Source: Flavobacteriales bacterium (GTDB lineage Bacteria; Bacteroidota; Bacteroidia; Flavobacteriales_E; Vicingaceae). From it: a stretch of DNA of 48,831 nucleotides. Where the stretch lies: assembly GCA_029262875.1 (NCBI GenBank), contig JAJCYO010000033.1, forward strand, positions 1-48,831, written 5' to 3'. Both the position numbers and the translations under genes were made by a program. Under the pieces are notes generated by a model, which ran no database searches, was not told the origin of the DNA, and worked only from the letters and a program-made list of their open reading frames with translations. The stretch's first letter is position 1; every line of letters starts with the position of its first letter. Of the stretch, positions 37,070 through 45,867 are shown in pieces.

Positions 37070-37140
37070 AATCTTATTTTTTTATATAACGTTTGGAACA
37101 GGCAATAAGTATAATCGTCTGTTCATAAATAAGACTTTCT

Positions 37141-37148
37141 TATATTAG
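37141..37148 (+). promoter_or_regulatory. -7-like element four bases from an ATC
   Basis: TATATTAG, then CAAT, then ATC at 37153. No ATG, GTG or TTG lies in frame between the TAA at 37126 and the signal peptide, so this ATC, or the nearby ATT, must be the start unless the gene is silent. Confidence 0.5.
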
Positions 37149-37152
37149 CAAT

Positions 37153-39327
37153 ATCAAACACATCATTTACATAACCCTGTTTCTAATCTCTTTACAAGGG
37201 GTTGCGCAAGAGTTCGCCAATAAAAATTATTATTTAGTGGACAGTTTGGTTTTAGAAGAACTGACAGAAGGAGATAGGGAGTTATTAGAGAGTTCTTTAA
37301 AACGTTATTACAGTGCTGCAGATGACACCAGTAAAATAAATGCATTAGACCATATTTGCATGAACATGATGCATGATGATTGGTCAAAGTATCAATATGT
37401 ATTAAAAGATGTTGTTGAAGCAGCTTTGAAAAAAGAGAATTCAAAAAAAGTTGAACAAAGGTTATTGGTTTCTTTATCTGAATCTTACAATAATATAGGA
37501 TTCATTCAAATGGGGCTTGGAGAAATTGATAATGCTTTAGAGAACTATCACATTAGTTTAAAAATAAAGAAAAAAATAGGAAACAAAAAAGGAGTAGCTG
37601 CTGCTTACAATAATATAGGGGGCATTTATGATACGCAAGGAAACATCCCTAAAGCACTTAAATACTACCTTTCATCCTTAAAAATAAGGGAACAATTAGG
37701 TGATCCTAAAGATATTGCACATTCATTAAATAATATTGGTTATATCCACAATGCACAAGAAAACTTCCAAGATGCTTTAGTCTATTATAAAAAATCCCTA
37801 AAGAAATACCAAGAGGCGGGTGATAAGAAGGGAGCAGCTAATACTATTTACAATATTGGTGGCATCTATTTTTCATTAGGAGACTTTGACGAAGCGATAA
37901 TTAATTACGACAAATCTTTAGTTCTTAAAGAAGAAATAGGAGATAAGAAAGGTATAGCATACTCCTTAAATGCTGCTGGATTACTTTATTATAAGCAAGG
38001 AGATATAAATAAAGGAATAGATTATGGCAATAGAGCTTTAGCCATAAGATTGGAAAGAAAAGATAAAGAAGGAATTAGTCAGACTTCCTATTTGTTAGGG
38101 CTAATTCACTTCGAAAGTGGCGATTTGACCAAGGCTTATAAGCATTCAATGACAAGCATGGAGATGGCAAAAATGACCGGATTTCCTTCAGATATCAAAA
38201 AGGCAGCTTTATTGTTAAGCAAGATTTATGAAAAACAAGGCAACGGAATGAAAGCCTTACAGATGCATAAACTCCATGATCAAATGAAGGATAGCATAAA
38301 TAATGAAAACACCCAAAAAGCGTCCATCAGACAGCAGGCTAAGTATGAATATGAAAAAGCTCAAGCCGTAACAGATAAAGAACATGAAAAACAATTGGAA
38401 ATTGAAAAGGAAGCTAAGGCGAAGCAAAGGGTAATTATCTATGCGGCAAGTGGCGGTTTAGGATTGGTAGGTATCTTTTTGTTCTTTGTAATGAACAGGT
38501 TAAAAATAACTCGAAAACAGAAAGCCGTTATTGAACAACAAAAAGAGGAAGTAGAAGAAGCGCACCAAGAGATTAGGGATAGTATAAGCTATGCGAAAAG
38601 GATTCAATCGGCCATCTTACCACCAATAAAAATGGTAAAGGAATACTTAAATGAATCCTTCATCTTATACAAGCCAAAAGATGTAGTAGCTGGGGACTTT
38701 TATTGGATGGAGTCGGTAGCACCGACAAGCAAAAACAAATCTACAAAGGTATTGTTTGCTGCTGCTGATTGTACAGGACATGGAGTGCCAGGAGCTATGG
38801 TAAGTGTTGTTTGTAACAATGCCTTAAATCGTTCAGTTCGGGAGCACGGTTTAACCGAACCAGGAAAAATACTGGATAAGACCAGAGAGATTGTCATCAA
38901 GGAATTTGAAAAATCTGAGGAAGAAGTTAAAGATGGTATGGACATCGCAATCTGTTCTTTAGAAGGAAATAAACTAAAATATGCAGGAGCAAACAACCCT
39001 TTATGGATCATTAGAAATGGAGCCATTATAGAAACAAAAGCGAACAAACAGCCTATAGGTCAATTTGACAACCCTGAACCTTACACCACGCATAGTTTTG
39101 ATTTAGAGCCTGGAGATAGCATCTATATATTCTCCGATGGTTATGTCGACCAATTTGGTGGAGAAAAAGGAAAGAAATTCAAGGCAAAAGCCTTTAGAGA
39201 ATTACTACTATCCGTTCAGGACAAAGCTATGGAAGAACAAAATGTCATTATTGACGAAGCATTTGAAACCTGGAGAGGTTCATTGGAACAAATTGATGAC
39301 GTTTGTGTTATAGGTGTTAAGCTTTAA
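37153..39327 (+). CDS. TPR-repeat membrane protein with SpoIIE/PP2C phosphatase domain, ATC start
   Basis: 724 residues if read from the ATC at 37153. Automatic callers would begin at the GTG at 37237, which loses the whole signal peptide (IKHIIYITLFLISLQGVAQ). The frame is bounded by a TAA at 37126 and contains no conventional start before the signal peptide. Six to eight TPRs span about residues 110-330, then a membrane helix, coiled coil and SpoIIE domain with the SVAPT insertion and intact acidic motifs. The mature start (EFANKNYYLVDSLVLEEL) closely matches the neighbours at 29157 and at the right edge. Confidence 0.9.
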   Translation: MKHIIYITLFLISLQGVAQEFANKNYYLVDSLVLEELTEGDRELLESSLKRYYSAADDTSKINALDHICMNMMHDDWSKYQYVLKDVVEAALKKENSKKVEQRLLVSLSESYNNIGFIQMGLGEIDNALENYHISLKIKKKIGNKKGVAAAYNNIGGIYDTQGNIPKALKYYLSSLKIREQLGDPKDIAHSLNNIGYIHNAQENFQDALVYYKKSLKKYQEAGDKKGAANTIYNIGGIYFSLGDFDEAIINYDKSLVLKEEIGDKKGIAYSLNAAGLLYYKQGDINKGIDYGNRALAIRLERKDKEGISQTSYLLGLIHFESGDLTKAYKHSMTSMEMAKMTGFPSDIKKAALLLSKIYEKQGNGMKALQMHKLHDQMKDSINNENTQKASIRQQAKYEYEKAQAVTDKEHEKQLEIEKEAKAKQRVIIYAASGGLGLVGIFLFFVMNRLKITRKQKAVIEQQKEEVEEAHQEIRDSISYAKRIQSAILPPIKMVKEYLNESFILYKPKDVVAGDFYWMESVAPTSKNKSTKVLFAAADCTGHGVPGAMVSVVCNNALNRSVREHGLTEPGKILDKTREIVIKEFEKSEEEVKDGMDIAICSLEGNKLKYAGANNPLWIIRNGAIIETKANKQPIGQFDNPEPYTTHSFDLEPGDSIYIFSDGYVDQFGGEKGKKFKAKAFRELLLSVQDKAMEEQNVIIDEAFETWRGSLEQIDDVCVIGVKL
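38713..38748 (+). repeat. SVAPT in-frame insertion, copy 3
   Basis: Twelve codons (SVAPTSKNKSTK) with the perfect palindrome at 38712-38726. It differs from copy 2 by one base in the insertion, although the flanking phosphatase codons differ at many third positions. Confidence 0.8.
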
Positions 39328-39354
39328 GTTAACTCCCATAATTTATATGTTCTC

Positions 39355-39570
39355 CTAACCGTAACTTTTCGAATTGCTAAAGAACCCGAACAGCATAATA
39401 ATGTAAGAAACAGCAAAAATTCCCGCATACCAATACCAATCTAAGCCCAGCAATACTGGAAAAAATTTAACGAGAAGTAACACGGCCGATGCTACACCGA
39501 TTTTTAGTGCAGAGAAATGATACCATTTCATTTTTTTGGCACGCTTTTCAGCCCAGCTCAAAATGCTCAT
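39355..39570 (-). CDS. Small membrane protein
   Basis: 71 residues with a basic amphipathic N-terminus (AEKRAKKMKWYHF) and two membrane helices (about 20-40 and 46-63). No family recognised. It is isolated between two plus-strand phosphatase genes. The start is the ATG at 39570, with a weak -7-like TAAATTAT five bases upstream. Confidence 0.6.
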   Translation of the reverse strand: MSILSWAEKRAKKMKWYHFSALKIGVASAVLLLVKFFPVLLGLDWYWYAGIFAVSYIIMLFGFFSNSKSYG

Positions 39571-39666
39571 AGTTTATAATTTAATTGATTTTGCCACTAA
39601 ATTAAGATATCGTTTAACTGCTTCAAATGACCTGTATCAGTTTATAAATACTATAAGGGATTAATT

Positions 39667-39695
39667 ATTCCCCTTGAGAAAAAGTGAAGGGGAAT
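39667..39695 (+). other. Inverted repeat just upstream of a phosphatase promoter
   Basis: ATTCCCCTT (39667-39675) and AAGGGGAAT (39687-39695) form a perfect 9-bp stem with an 11-base loop. It ends four bases before the -7-like element at 39699, where an operator would block or recruit polymerase. Confidence 0.5.
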
Positions 39696-39698
39696 TAT

Positions 39699-39706
39699 TA
39701 TATTAG
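39699..39706 (+). promoter_or_regulatory. -7-like element four bases from an ATC
   Basis: TATATTAG, then CAAC, then ATC at 39711. The match includes the following ATCAAACAC, shared with the promoter at 37141 almost base for base. Confidence 0.5.
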
Positions 39707-39710
39707 CAAC

Positions 39711-41654
39711 ATCAAACACATTATCTACATAGTCTTTTTACTATTCTCCATTCAAGGTCTTGCACAAGAAAACCAAGCTGTTCGCAATGATATTTTGGCG
39801 TTAGAAGAAATGGGGAATCGCTACTATGAGGAAGGCAAATATTCTATATCAGAAAAATCCTTTTTAGCAGCAATAGAAAAGGCCCAAGAAATTGACGACC
39901 TTAATTTAGAAATTAAAATTACAGGAAATTATACAGGGAAGTTCATTAACATTCGATCATTGGCTAAAAGTATTGAAATGGTGTTAGAGTTGAAAGAACG
40001 TACTGTTGCCGAACACAATGACACCTTATTGTTCAAGGTTTATGGCATGATTGCACAGCAATACGGCACCTTAGGTGAAAATATTAGCACAAGAAAAGAG
40101 ATCGCTGACTCCATGTTAATTATTGCACAAAATATAGGTGACACGAATATGTTGAGGCGTGCCTATTTTAGTTTAGGAACGGCTACTGATGGAATGGAAG
40201 CAATAGAAAGTTATAAGGAATGCCTAAGCTATGCAGAATGGGAAAAGGATAAGAAATTCATCAGTTCTGTTTACAACAATATGAGCCTACGATATAGGGC
40301 CATCAACGAATTAGATAAAGCATTATCATATGCTGATAGTGCCTATATAGCATCTTTTGAAACAGATCGGTTAGAAGGTATGGCAGCTGCAAGATACAGA
40401 GCTGCAGAAGCCTATTATTTTAAAGGAGAATTTAAGAAGTCGGTTAAATATGGAAAAGAAGCCTTAGCTATATTTCAAAAAGCTGGTATTTTAAGAAGAC
40501 AAAACAGCAGTGCCCATGTGGTTTCTGCTGCCTACAAAGAATTAGGGAATTATAAAGAATCGCTAAAGTACTTCGAAATGAAATCTAATTTGACAGATAG
40601 CATGTTGAAGTTGAACCAAAATAGAGAAGCTGAATTTGTAGGAAGAAAATTTCAATATGAACTTACTCAGAAAAGAGACAGTACAGTACTCGCTCAAGAG
40701 AGGAGCTTGAATGCCTTAGAACTGGAAAATCTAAACAACAAACTATCGAAAGAACGGATGCAAAAATACTTGTTGTTTGGTGGAATTGCCATGGTTTTCG
40801 GTTTTGCCTTATTTATTTGGATAGGCTTTCAACGAAAAAGAAAAGCGAACTTACTCATTGCTCAGCAGAAACAATTGGTGGAAGAAAAGAATGAGGAAAT
40901 TATGGATTCCATTGCTTACGCAAAACGAATACAGTCAGCTATTTTGCCTCCAGCCAAATTGGTAAAGGAATACTTAAAAGAAAGCTTCATCTTATACAAA
41001 CCAAAAGACGTTGTTGCAGGAGATTTTTACTGGATGGAGTCGGTAGCACCGACAGGCAAAAACAAATCTACAAAAGTATTATTCGCAGCAGCAGATTGTA
41101 CTGGACACGGAGTACCTGGAGCCATGGTAAGTGTTGTGTGTAATAATGCTTTAAACAGAAGTGTTAGAGAACATGGTTTAACCGACCCAGGAAAAATTTT
41201 AGATAAGACGAGAGAAATTGTCATTCAAGAATTTGAGAAATCAGAAGAAGAAGTTAAAGATGGGATGGACATTGCAATATGTACGTTAGAAGGAAACAAA
41301 TTACAATATGCAGGAGCACATAATCCATTATGGATCATTAGAAATGGTGAAATCATAGAAACCAAAGCCAATAAGCAGCCTATAGGGCAGTTTGACCATC
41401 CAGAGCCTTACGTAACACATAGTTTTGAGCTGAAGAAAGGAGATGGCCTCTATATATTTTCGGATGGTTATGTTGATCAATTTGGAGGAGAAAAAGGAAA
41501 GAAGTTTAAGGCCAATGCTTTTAGAGAATTGCTACTATCCATTCAAGGCAAAACGATGGAAGATCAAAAAACAATCATGGACAATACTTTTGAAACTTGG
41601 AAAGGAGCCTTAGAGCAAATCGATGATGTTTGCGTGATTGGAGTAAGGGTGTAA
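39711..41654 (+). CDS. TPR-repeat membrane protein with SpoIIE/PP2C phosphatase domain, unusual start
   Basis: 647 residues if it starts at the ATC at 39711. A GTG nine codons upstream (39684) is in frame and open, but it lies inside the inverted repeat and upstream of the -7 element. The signal peptide is IKHIIYIVFLLFSIQGLAQ. The sensor half has only a few recognisable TPRs and is the most divergent of the set, with a longer helical region before the membrane helix (about 354-372). The SpoIIE domain carries the SVAPT insertion and all acidic motifs. It ends with the shared QIDDVCVIGVRV tail. Confidence 0.9.
   Translation: MKHIIYIVFLLFSIQGLAQENQAVRNDILALEEMGNRYYEEGKYSISEKSFLAAIEKAQEIDDLNLEIKITGNYTGKFINIRSLAKSIEMVLELKERTVAEHNDTLLFKVYGMIAQQYGTLGENISTRKEIADSMLIIAQNIGDTNMLRRAYFSLGTATDGMEAIESYKECLSYAEWEKDKKFISSVYNNMSLRYRAINELDKALSYADSAYIASFETDRLEGMAAARYRAAEAYYFKGEFKKSVKYGKEALAIFQKAGILRRQNSSAHVVSAAYKELGNYKESLKYFEMKSNLTDSMLKLNQNREAEFVGRKFQYELTQKRDSTVLAQERSLNALELENLNNKLSKERMQKYLLFGGIAMVFGFALFIWIGFQRKRKANLLIAQQKQLVEEKNEEIMDSIAYAKRIQSAILPPAKLVKEYLKESFILYKPKDVVAGDFYWMESVAPTGKNKSTKVLFAAADCTGHGVPGAMVSVVCNNALNRSVREHGLTDPGKILDKTREIVIQEFEKSEEEVKDGMDIAICTLEGNKLQYAGAHNPLWIIRNGEIIETKANKQPIGQFDHPEPYVTHSFELKKGDGLYIFSDGYVDQFGGEKGKKFKANAFRELLLSIQGKTMEDQKTIMDNTFETWKGALEQIDDVCVIGVRV
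41040..41075 (+). repeat. SVAPT in-frame insertion, copy 4
   Basis: Twelve codons (SVAPTGKNKSTK), with the perfect palindrome at 41039-41053. Nearly identical to copy 2 at the DNA level. Confidence 0.8.
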
Positions 41655-41670
41655 GAAAGTATCCGACAAC

Positions 41671-42819
41671 CTACTGAACTAAGTATTGAAAATTTCCTTT
41701 GAGTACAAAAGTACCCTGGCTGTTAAATAATTGACCAGGTATCTGAATAAATCCAGCATTCGCAGGAGTCCTTCCCTCAATTGTTCCATAAGTGTCTAAC
41801 ATTTCTGCAACGGCAGTTCCCTGTAAATCAGTAATGGCAGATGTAATGTTTGAAGCTACTGGTAAACTTATGGTGAATTGTGTTGGAGCACCAGCTGCCC
41901 CAACAGTAACTTGAACAGTAAAAGAAACATTAACAATGTTACCCGTTCTCATCCATAGGCCAGCAGCATTCACAGAAGAAACATAATTGGAAACATTGGC
42001 AAAAGTGGGGGTGTAGGTTCCAGAGGTTCCTCCTGCAGGTGGTGGTAACCATGAAGCATTTCCTGCCGCATCAGACGTCAATACATCTCCTGCTGCTTGT
42101 GTGCCGTCAACCAATTGAAAAGTTCCTACCACATCTAACTTAGCAGAAGGAGCATTCGTACCAACACCTACATCTCCACCTCCTGTAATAGTCATTCGGG
42201 TAAGGCTTTGGGTTTGAAAATGAATGTCGGCAAAAGCAGTAAGACTATATTTATTTACGATAAACAAATCTGAGGTTGTTCCAGGTTCATATCGAATTTC
42301 AGCTTCGTTATTAAGAAAGTTACCTCCGAAACGTAAAATCGCATCTGGTCCCACAAAGCCTTGAGTTGAAATATGAGTAATGACATCAGAACTACCATTG
42401 TGCACCATCAATTTAGTGCTTGGTGTTGTAATACCTATACCAACATTGCCCGACACTGCAGAATACTGATTGACTCCACTAATTGTCCAATCGGCATCAG
42501 CTGCTGCTCCTCCATCCAATAAACGTGCCCATACTGTTCCATCCCAATAGTAATAACCGGGTGTAACATCATTCACTGTAGCGGTATTATATACCAATAA
42601 ACTATTGGCTACTGTGGCTCCAATTGGAGCGTTTGAAGTTGTTATGGTTAAGCCAACCCTTGGAATCAAAAGTCCCTTATCAGTAGCTGAGATATCAAGC
42701 AAAGCGCTCACATTTGGTGCTGCGCCAGTAGCATTGATGCCCACATTTTGAGACATAGTTGTAGCGCTAATAAACAGTAGGATAATTAATTGGGGAAATT
42801 TAGGGAGCTTAAAAAGCAT
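41671..42819 (-). CDS. Secreted adhesin-like protein
   Basis: 382 residues from the ATG at 42819; a longer frame begins 18 codons upstream but crosses the promoter. Signal peptide to about residue 24. The start of the mature part (NVGINATGAAPNVSALLDIS) and the repeats VGIGITTPSTKLMV and VGVGTNAPSAKLDV are typical of large Bacteroidetes surface proteins that resemble phage tail fibres. The C-terminal 110 residues form a compact beta-rich domain (TYTPTFANVSNYV to the end). I see no T9SS sorting motif and cannot name a ligand. Confidence 0.75.
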   Translation of the reverse strand: MLFKLPKFPQLIILLFISATTMSQNVGINATGAAPNVSALLDISATDKGLLIPRVGLTITTSNAPIGATVANSLLVYNTATVNDVTPGYYYWDGTVWARLLDGGAAADADWTISGVNQYSAVSGNVGIGITTPSTKLMVHNGSSDVITHISTQGFVGPDAILRFGGNFLNNEAEIRYEPGTTSDLFIVNKYSLTAFADIHFQTQSLTRMTITGGGDVGVGTNAPSAKLDVVGTFQLVDGTQAAGDVLTSDAAGNASWLPPPAGGTSGTYTPTFANVSNYVSSVNAAGLWMRTGNIVNVSFTVQVTVGAAGAPTQFTISLPVASNITSAITDLQGTAVAEMLDTYGTIEGRTPANAGFIQIPGQLFNSQGTFVLKGNFQYLVQ

Positions 42820-42823
42820 CAAC

Positions 42824-42831
42824 CAAAAATA
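42824..42831 (-). promoter_or_regulatory. -7 element four bases from the start of the adhesin-like gene
   Basis: The minus strand reads TATTTTTG, then GTTG, then ATG at 42819. A full consensus match at exactly four-base spacing. Confidence 0.6.
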
Positions 42832-42978
42832 TGAAATAAATTTAACATTTTTTTTAAAGTTTAATTTTAGCAAACAAAAATTAACTTTTGTTAAAAAACA
42901 ATTTATAAGTTGACGGTCCTCATAATCCGAAAGACAATTTCACTCTAACTTAGCTGCATAATCTTTAAAACAAGTATT

Positions 42979-43179
42979 ATGAAAGCACTTATACAAATAA
43001 CAACTATTTTATGTGGAACAGTATTATTAACTAGTTTTCTGTATCATGATGATTCGGCCACAACAATCGGGAAAAATTCAATTCAATTAGTTGAGAGTGA
43101 AGACCTTTCAATTGCTCGAGGTACCGAAGCTTATGTAGAAGGTTACAGAATATTCAGAGGTATAAGATGTAATAATTGA
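42979..43179 (+). CDS. Small secreted protein
   Basis: 66 residues with a signal peptide (about 1-22). The mature peptide is short and has no clear motif (IARGTEAYVEGYRIFRGIRCNN), with one cysteine. No family recognised. It stands alone, divergent from the adhesin-like gene. Confidence 0.5.
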   Translation: MKALIQITTILCGTVLLTSFLYHDDSATTIGKNSIQLVESEDLSIARGTEAYVEGYRIFRGIRCNN

Positions 43180-43264
43180 TTGTTGCCGTATTCAGTTAGT
43201 TTAAGTCAAAAGGTTTTACTTGTTGGTGCTCTGTCAAATAAGTTTAACGGGAAGGGAGAATATT

Positions 43265-43510
43265 CTAATCTACTTTCAAAATGAATAGGAGAGAAACCGC
43301 CAATATTCCTGCTACAACAATGACCAACATTAACACCAACCTTTGTTTCTTTTCTTTCTCCTTCTTGAGTTTAAACGCCTCCAGAAATTGCTCCTTCTCA
43401 ACTTGGTTAACCTTACCATCTTGCATAGGAGTATCCATATCACTATAAAGAATTTTCTGTTTACCCATTAACTTTCTTCTTCTTGGTTTTATGGTACCCC
43501 AATATGACAT
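43265..43510 (-). CDS. Small C-terminally anchored membrane protein
   Basis: 81 residues from the ATG at 43510; an ATG 14 codons later (MGKQKILYSDMDTPMQDG) is as plausible. The N-terminal part is charged and helical and the C-terminal 25 residues are a membrane helix (LVLMLVIVVAGILAVSLLFIL). It starts 16 bases after the stop of the T9SS gene. No family recognised. Confidence 0.6.
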   Translation of the reverse strand: MSYWGTIKPRRRKLMGKQKILYSDMDTPMQDGKVNQVEKEQFLEAFKLKKEKEKKQRLVLMLVIVVAGILAVSLLFILKVD

Positions 43511-43525
43511 CTCTTCTGTTTTAGA

Positions 43526-44452
43526 TTAATCCTTCACTACCTTTTTAGTAATCACCTTACCATCCACTTCAAGTTGCAAGAAGTAAATACCAGTAGGATA
43601 GGAAGATAGGTCTAACACTAGCTGATTGGTTGGTGGTGCCTTAGTTAGTAATAGCTGTCCAAAGCTATTCCTTATAGTTACTGATGCAATGTTCCCTTCT
43701 TCTAAGGTGATGGATAGCATGCCTGATATTGGATTGGGATAGATGGATATGGAAGATGATGACGGCTCATCTATTCCAATGGTGGAAGTAACACTTACAT
43801 CATCAATCCAATAATATCCTCTACCTAATAATCCAGCTGGATTGGTTTGAATTGTATCAGTGTTAGCATCACTTAAAAAATTTCCTATGGTAATATGATC
43901 TTCACCACCTGAAGCAATATAAGTTCCAGATACTAATGTCCATGATGTTGTATCTGAAATTATGTTTCCAGTTGGATTGGCAACTTGTGGAATAAATGGC
44001 AGTAAATAACCTCCAACACCAGCAACTGATCCAGTAGAAATATACACTCCCATACCATCAACTGAATAATTATTAACTTCTGAAGGAGATACATAAACCT
44101 CTATGTTATAGGTCTCTCCAGCAGATAGAGGAGAGGTCAATTGCACCTGAATATATTCACGTACATCTGAAGAGCCATAAGTGTATATCCCTGCATATCC
44201 TTGCCCTGTACGCGCTAACTGGTAACCACTTAGGTTATTTGGAACACCAACAGTATTGGTATTACAAGCATTATAATAATCAGATGAGGCATTATTAGTA
44301 TTTGGGGGCATAAACCAAGGAGTTGCTAAAGACAACTGACTGGATACTGTAGGACAGCTTGAATAATTTTCAAAACTAGGATTAGGAACTAAGTTTTGTC
44401 CAACTAATGTAATAGAACAAAAGAAGATTAATATAATTAACAAGTGCTTCAC
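43526..44452 (-). CDS. T9SS cargo protein with carbohydrate-binding-like domain
   Basis: 308 residues from the GTG at 44452, which lies exactly four bases after a -7 element; a TTG at 44467 would place the start inside the promoter. Signal peptide (VKHLLIILIFFCSITLVGQ). The mature part opens with LVPNPSFENYSSCPT, the jelly-roll pattern (NPSFE) used by Bacteroidetes carbohydrate-binding or gliding-related surface proteins, with strands to about residue 215. The last 85 residues are a type A sorting domain. Its C-terminal segment matches those of the neighbours at 44492 and 46686. The role of the mature domain is unknown. Confidence 0.85.
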   Translation of the reverse strand: MKHLLIILIFFCSITLVGQNLVPNPSFENYSSCPTVSSQLSLATPWFMPPNTNNASSDYYNACNTNTVGVPNNLSGYQLARTGQGYAGIYTYGSSDVREYIQVQLTSPLSAGETYNIEVYVSPSEVNNYSVDGMGVYISTGSVAGVGGYLLPFIPQVANPTGNIISDTTSWTLVSGTYIASGGEDHITIGNFLSDANTDTIQTNPAGLLGRGYYWIDDVSVTSTIGIDEPSSSSISIYPNPISGMLSITLEEGNIASVTIRNSFGQLLLTKAPPTNQLVLDLSSYPTGIYFLQLEVDGKVITKKVVKD

Positions 44453-44456
44453 TGTA

Positions 44457-44464
44457 TAAATATA
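44457..44464 (-). promoter_or_regulatory. -7 element four bases from a GTG start
   Basis: The minus strand reads TATATTTA, then TACA, then GTG at 44452. One mismatch to consensus, at the recurring four-base spacing. Confidence 0.55.
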
Positions 44465-44491
44465 CAACTTTTAGGATTAGTTATTTATCAG

Positions 44492-45691
44492 TTATTCCTT
44501 TACTACCTTTTTAATAATCACCTGTCCATCCACTTCAAGCTGTAGGAAGTAAATCCCAGTAGGATAGGAGGATAGGTTTAATGCTGCTTGATTGGTTGCT
44601 TTTATCACATTAACCAACATTAGCTCTCCTAAAGCGTTTCTGATGGTTACAGATGCAATGGTTCTTTCTTTTATAGCTATGAATAGTTGGCCGGATGTCG
44701 GGTTGGGGAACACGCTTATATTAAACGATTGCTCAACATCTTCTATTCCAACACCACCTCCATTAGAAGTTTTAATAATAGAGCCATTCATACCAACTGC
44801 GTATCCAAGGTTTTCATCCACAAAAAAACAATCAAACAGCGGCTCGGAAACAGATGTGTTTTGGCTAATCCATGTTGTTCCACCATCAGGAGTATGCAGC
44901 ATTATGCTTGATGAAGAGAAACCGCCAACAGCATAACCCTTTTGTGGAGTAGGGAACTTCAAAGCGTAAAGTCCATCTGTTGCTAACGTATGGATAATGT
45001 TCCAATTTAATCCGCCATCTACTGTTTTTAAAATATTTTTATTGATCGCACCTGTACTACAGACATATCCAGTATCTGGGTGCGTAAAATAAACAGACCC
45101 AAACTCCGCAAATGCACTCGAATGAACATTGTTCCAATTTGCACCAGCATTAGTGGTCTTCATAATTGCGTCAGATTGGCCTAACCCCACAACATATCCT
45201 GTGTTTACATCATTAAAAAAAAGAGATACTGTTCCAGAAGCCCCTCCACTTAAGGCCAAGGGCACCCAATTAACTCCACCATTTGTGGTTTTCCAGCAAG
45301 TAGCCATCGAACCGGCAACATAACCCGTGTTCGCATCTAAAAAGTAGATTTCAGAAAGAGCAGCTCCAGAATTAGATTGAGATGACCACGTTATTCCAGC
45401 ATCGGAAGTAGTTATGATTAGCCCACTATCACCACATGCCCATCCTGTAGTAGGATTAATAAAGAAAACAGAATTCAGATCTTTACCAGTACCCGAAACC
45501 ATGTTCAACCAATTTAGACCACCATCAATGGTTCTAAGAATAGTTCCATTATATCCAACGACATATCCGGTATCTGCCGTTGGAAAATCAACCCCTCTAA
45601 GCCATTCAGTGCTACCAGAATTTAAGCTGGTCCATTGTCCAAAGCACATTGAAGAAGAGATAACAAGTATTGCGGTTAGTATTTTTTTCAT
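44492..45691 (-). CDS. YCF48/BNR-repeat beta-propeller protein with T9SS sorting domain
   Basis: 399 residues. Signal peptide to about residue 18 (CFGQ). The body has six or seven repeats of a BNR/YCF48-like propeller, each with TxDGGxNW or TTNAGANW and a following GYxxG strand, as in photosystem assembly factor Hcf136 and many secreted Bacteroidetes proteins. The C-terminal 85 residues are a type A sorting domain (SVFPNPTSGQLF and the shared tail). Partners are unknown. The ATG lies four bases from a full-consensus -7 element; GAGG between them is too close to be a Shine-Dalgarno site. Confidence 0.9.
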   Translation of the reverse strand: MKKILTAILVISSSMCFGQWTSLNSGSTEWLRGVDFPTADTGYVVGYNGTILRTIDGGLNWLNMVSGTGKDLNSVFFINPTTGWACGDSGLIITTSDAGITWSSQSNSGAALSEIYFLDANTGYVAGSMATCWKTTNGGVNWVPLALSGGASGTVSLFFNDVNTGYVVGLGQSDAIMKTTNAGANWNNVHSSAFAEFGSVYFTHPDTGYVCSTGAINKNILKTVDGGLNWNIIHTLATDGLYALKFPTPQKGYAVGGFSSSSIMLHTPDGGTTWISQNTSVSEPLFDCFFVDENLGYAVGMNGSIIKTSNGGGVGIEDVEQSFNISVFPNPTSGQLFIAIKERTIASVTIRNALGELMLVNVIKATNQAALNLSSYPTGIYFLQLEVDGQVIIKKVVKE

Positions 45692-45695
45692 CCTC

Positions 45696-45703
45696 CAAAT
45701 ATA
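45696..45703 (-). promoter_or_regulatory. -7 element four bases from the start of the propeller gene
   Basis: The minus strand reads TATATTTG, then GAGG, then ATG at 45691. A full consensus match. Confidence 0.6.
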
Positions 45704-45855
45704 TATATTAAGCGTATAGTTTAAAGAATTAATTGATGAAGTGATGAATTGACTTTATAAAAGGCATCAATAAGGTACCTTTTGGTGTAATCGAATTCTC
45801 AATTTTTATTTAGAAAAGCGTAAGAAAGGTATTGTAATTTGAATAAATGAATTCT

Positions 45856-45863
45856 TAAATTCG
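45856..45863 (+). promoter_or_regulatory. -7 element four bases from a GNAT start
   Basis: TAAATTCG, one mismatch to TAnnTTTG, then CAGC, then ATG at 45868. Confidence 0.5.
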
Positions 45864-45867
45864 CAGC

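Noticed and set aside
36154-39047. Similar opposite-strand frames at 36154-36576, 38700-39047 and 41027-41224 that encode look-alike peptides
   Set aside because: They lie exactly antisense to the conserved phosphatase domain. Their similarity comes from the conservation of the sense codons, and they lack starts and context of their own.
37237-39327. GTG at 37237 as the start of the phosphatase gene
   Set aside because: It would delete the entire signal peptide that is plainly encoded upstream in the same frame and conserved in sister genes.
45692-45695. GAGG as a Shine-Dalgarno site before the ATG at 45691
   Set aside because: There is no spacer between GAGG and the ATG, and the bases are the spacer between a full-consensus -7 element and the start.
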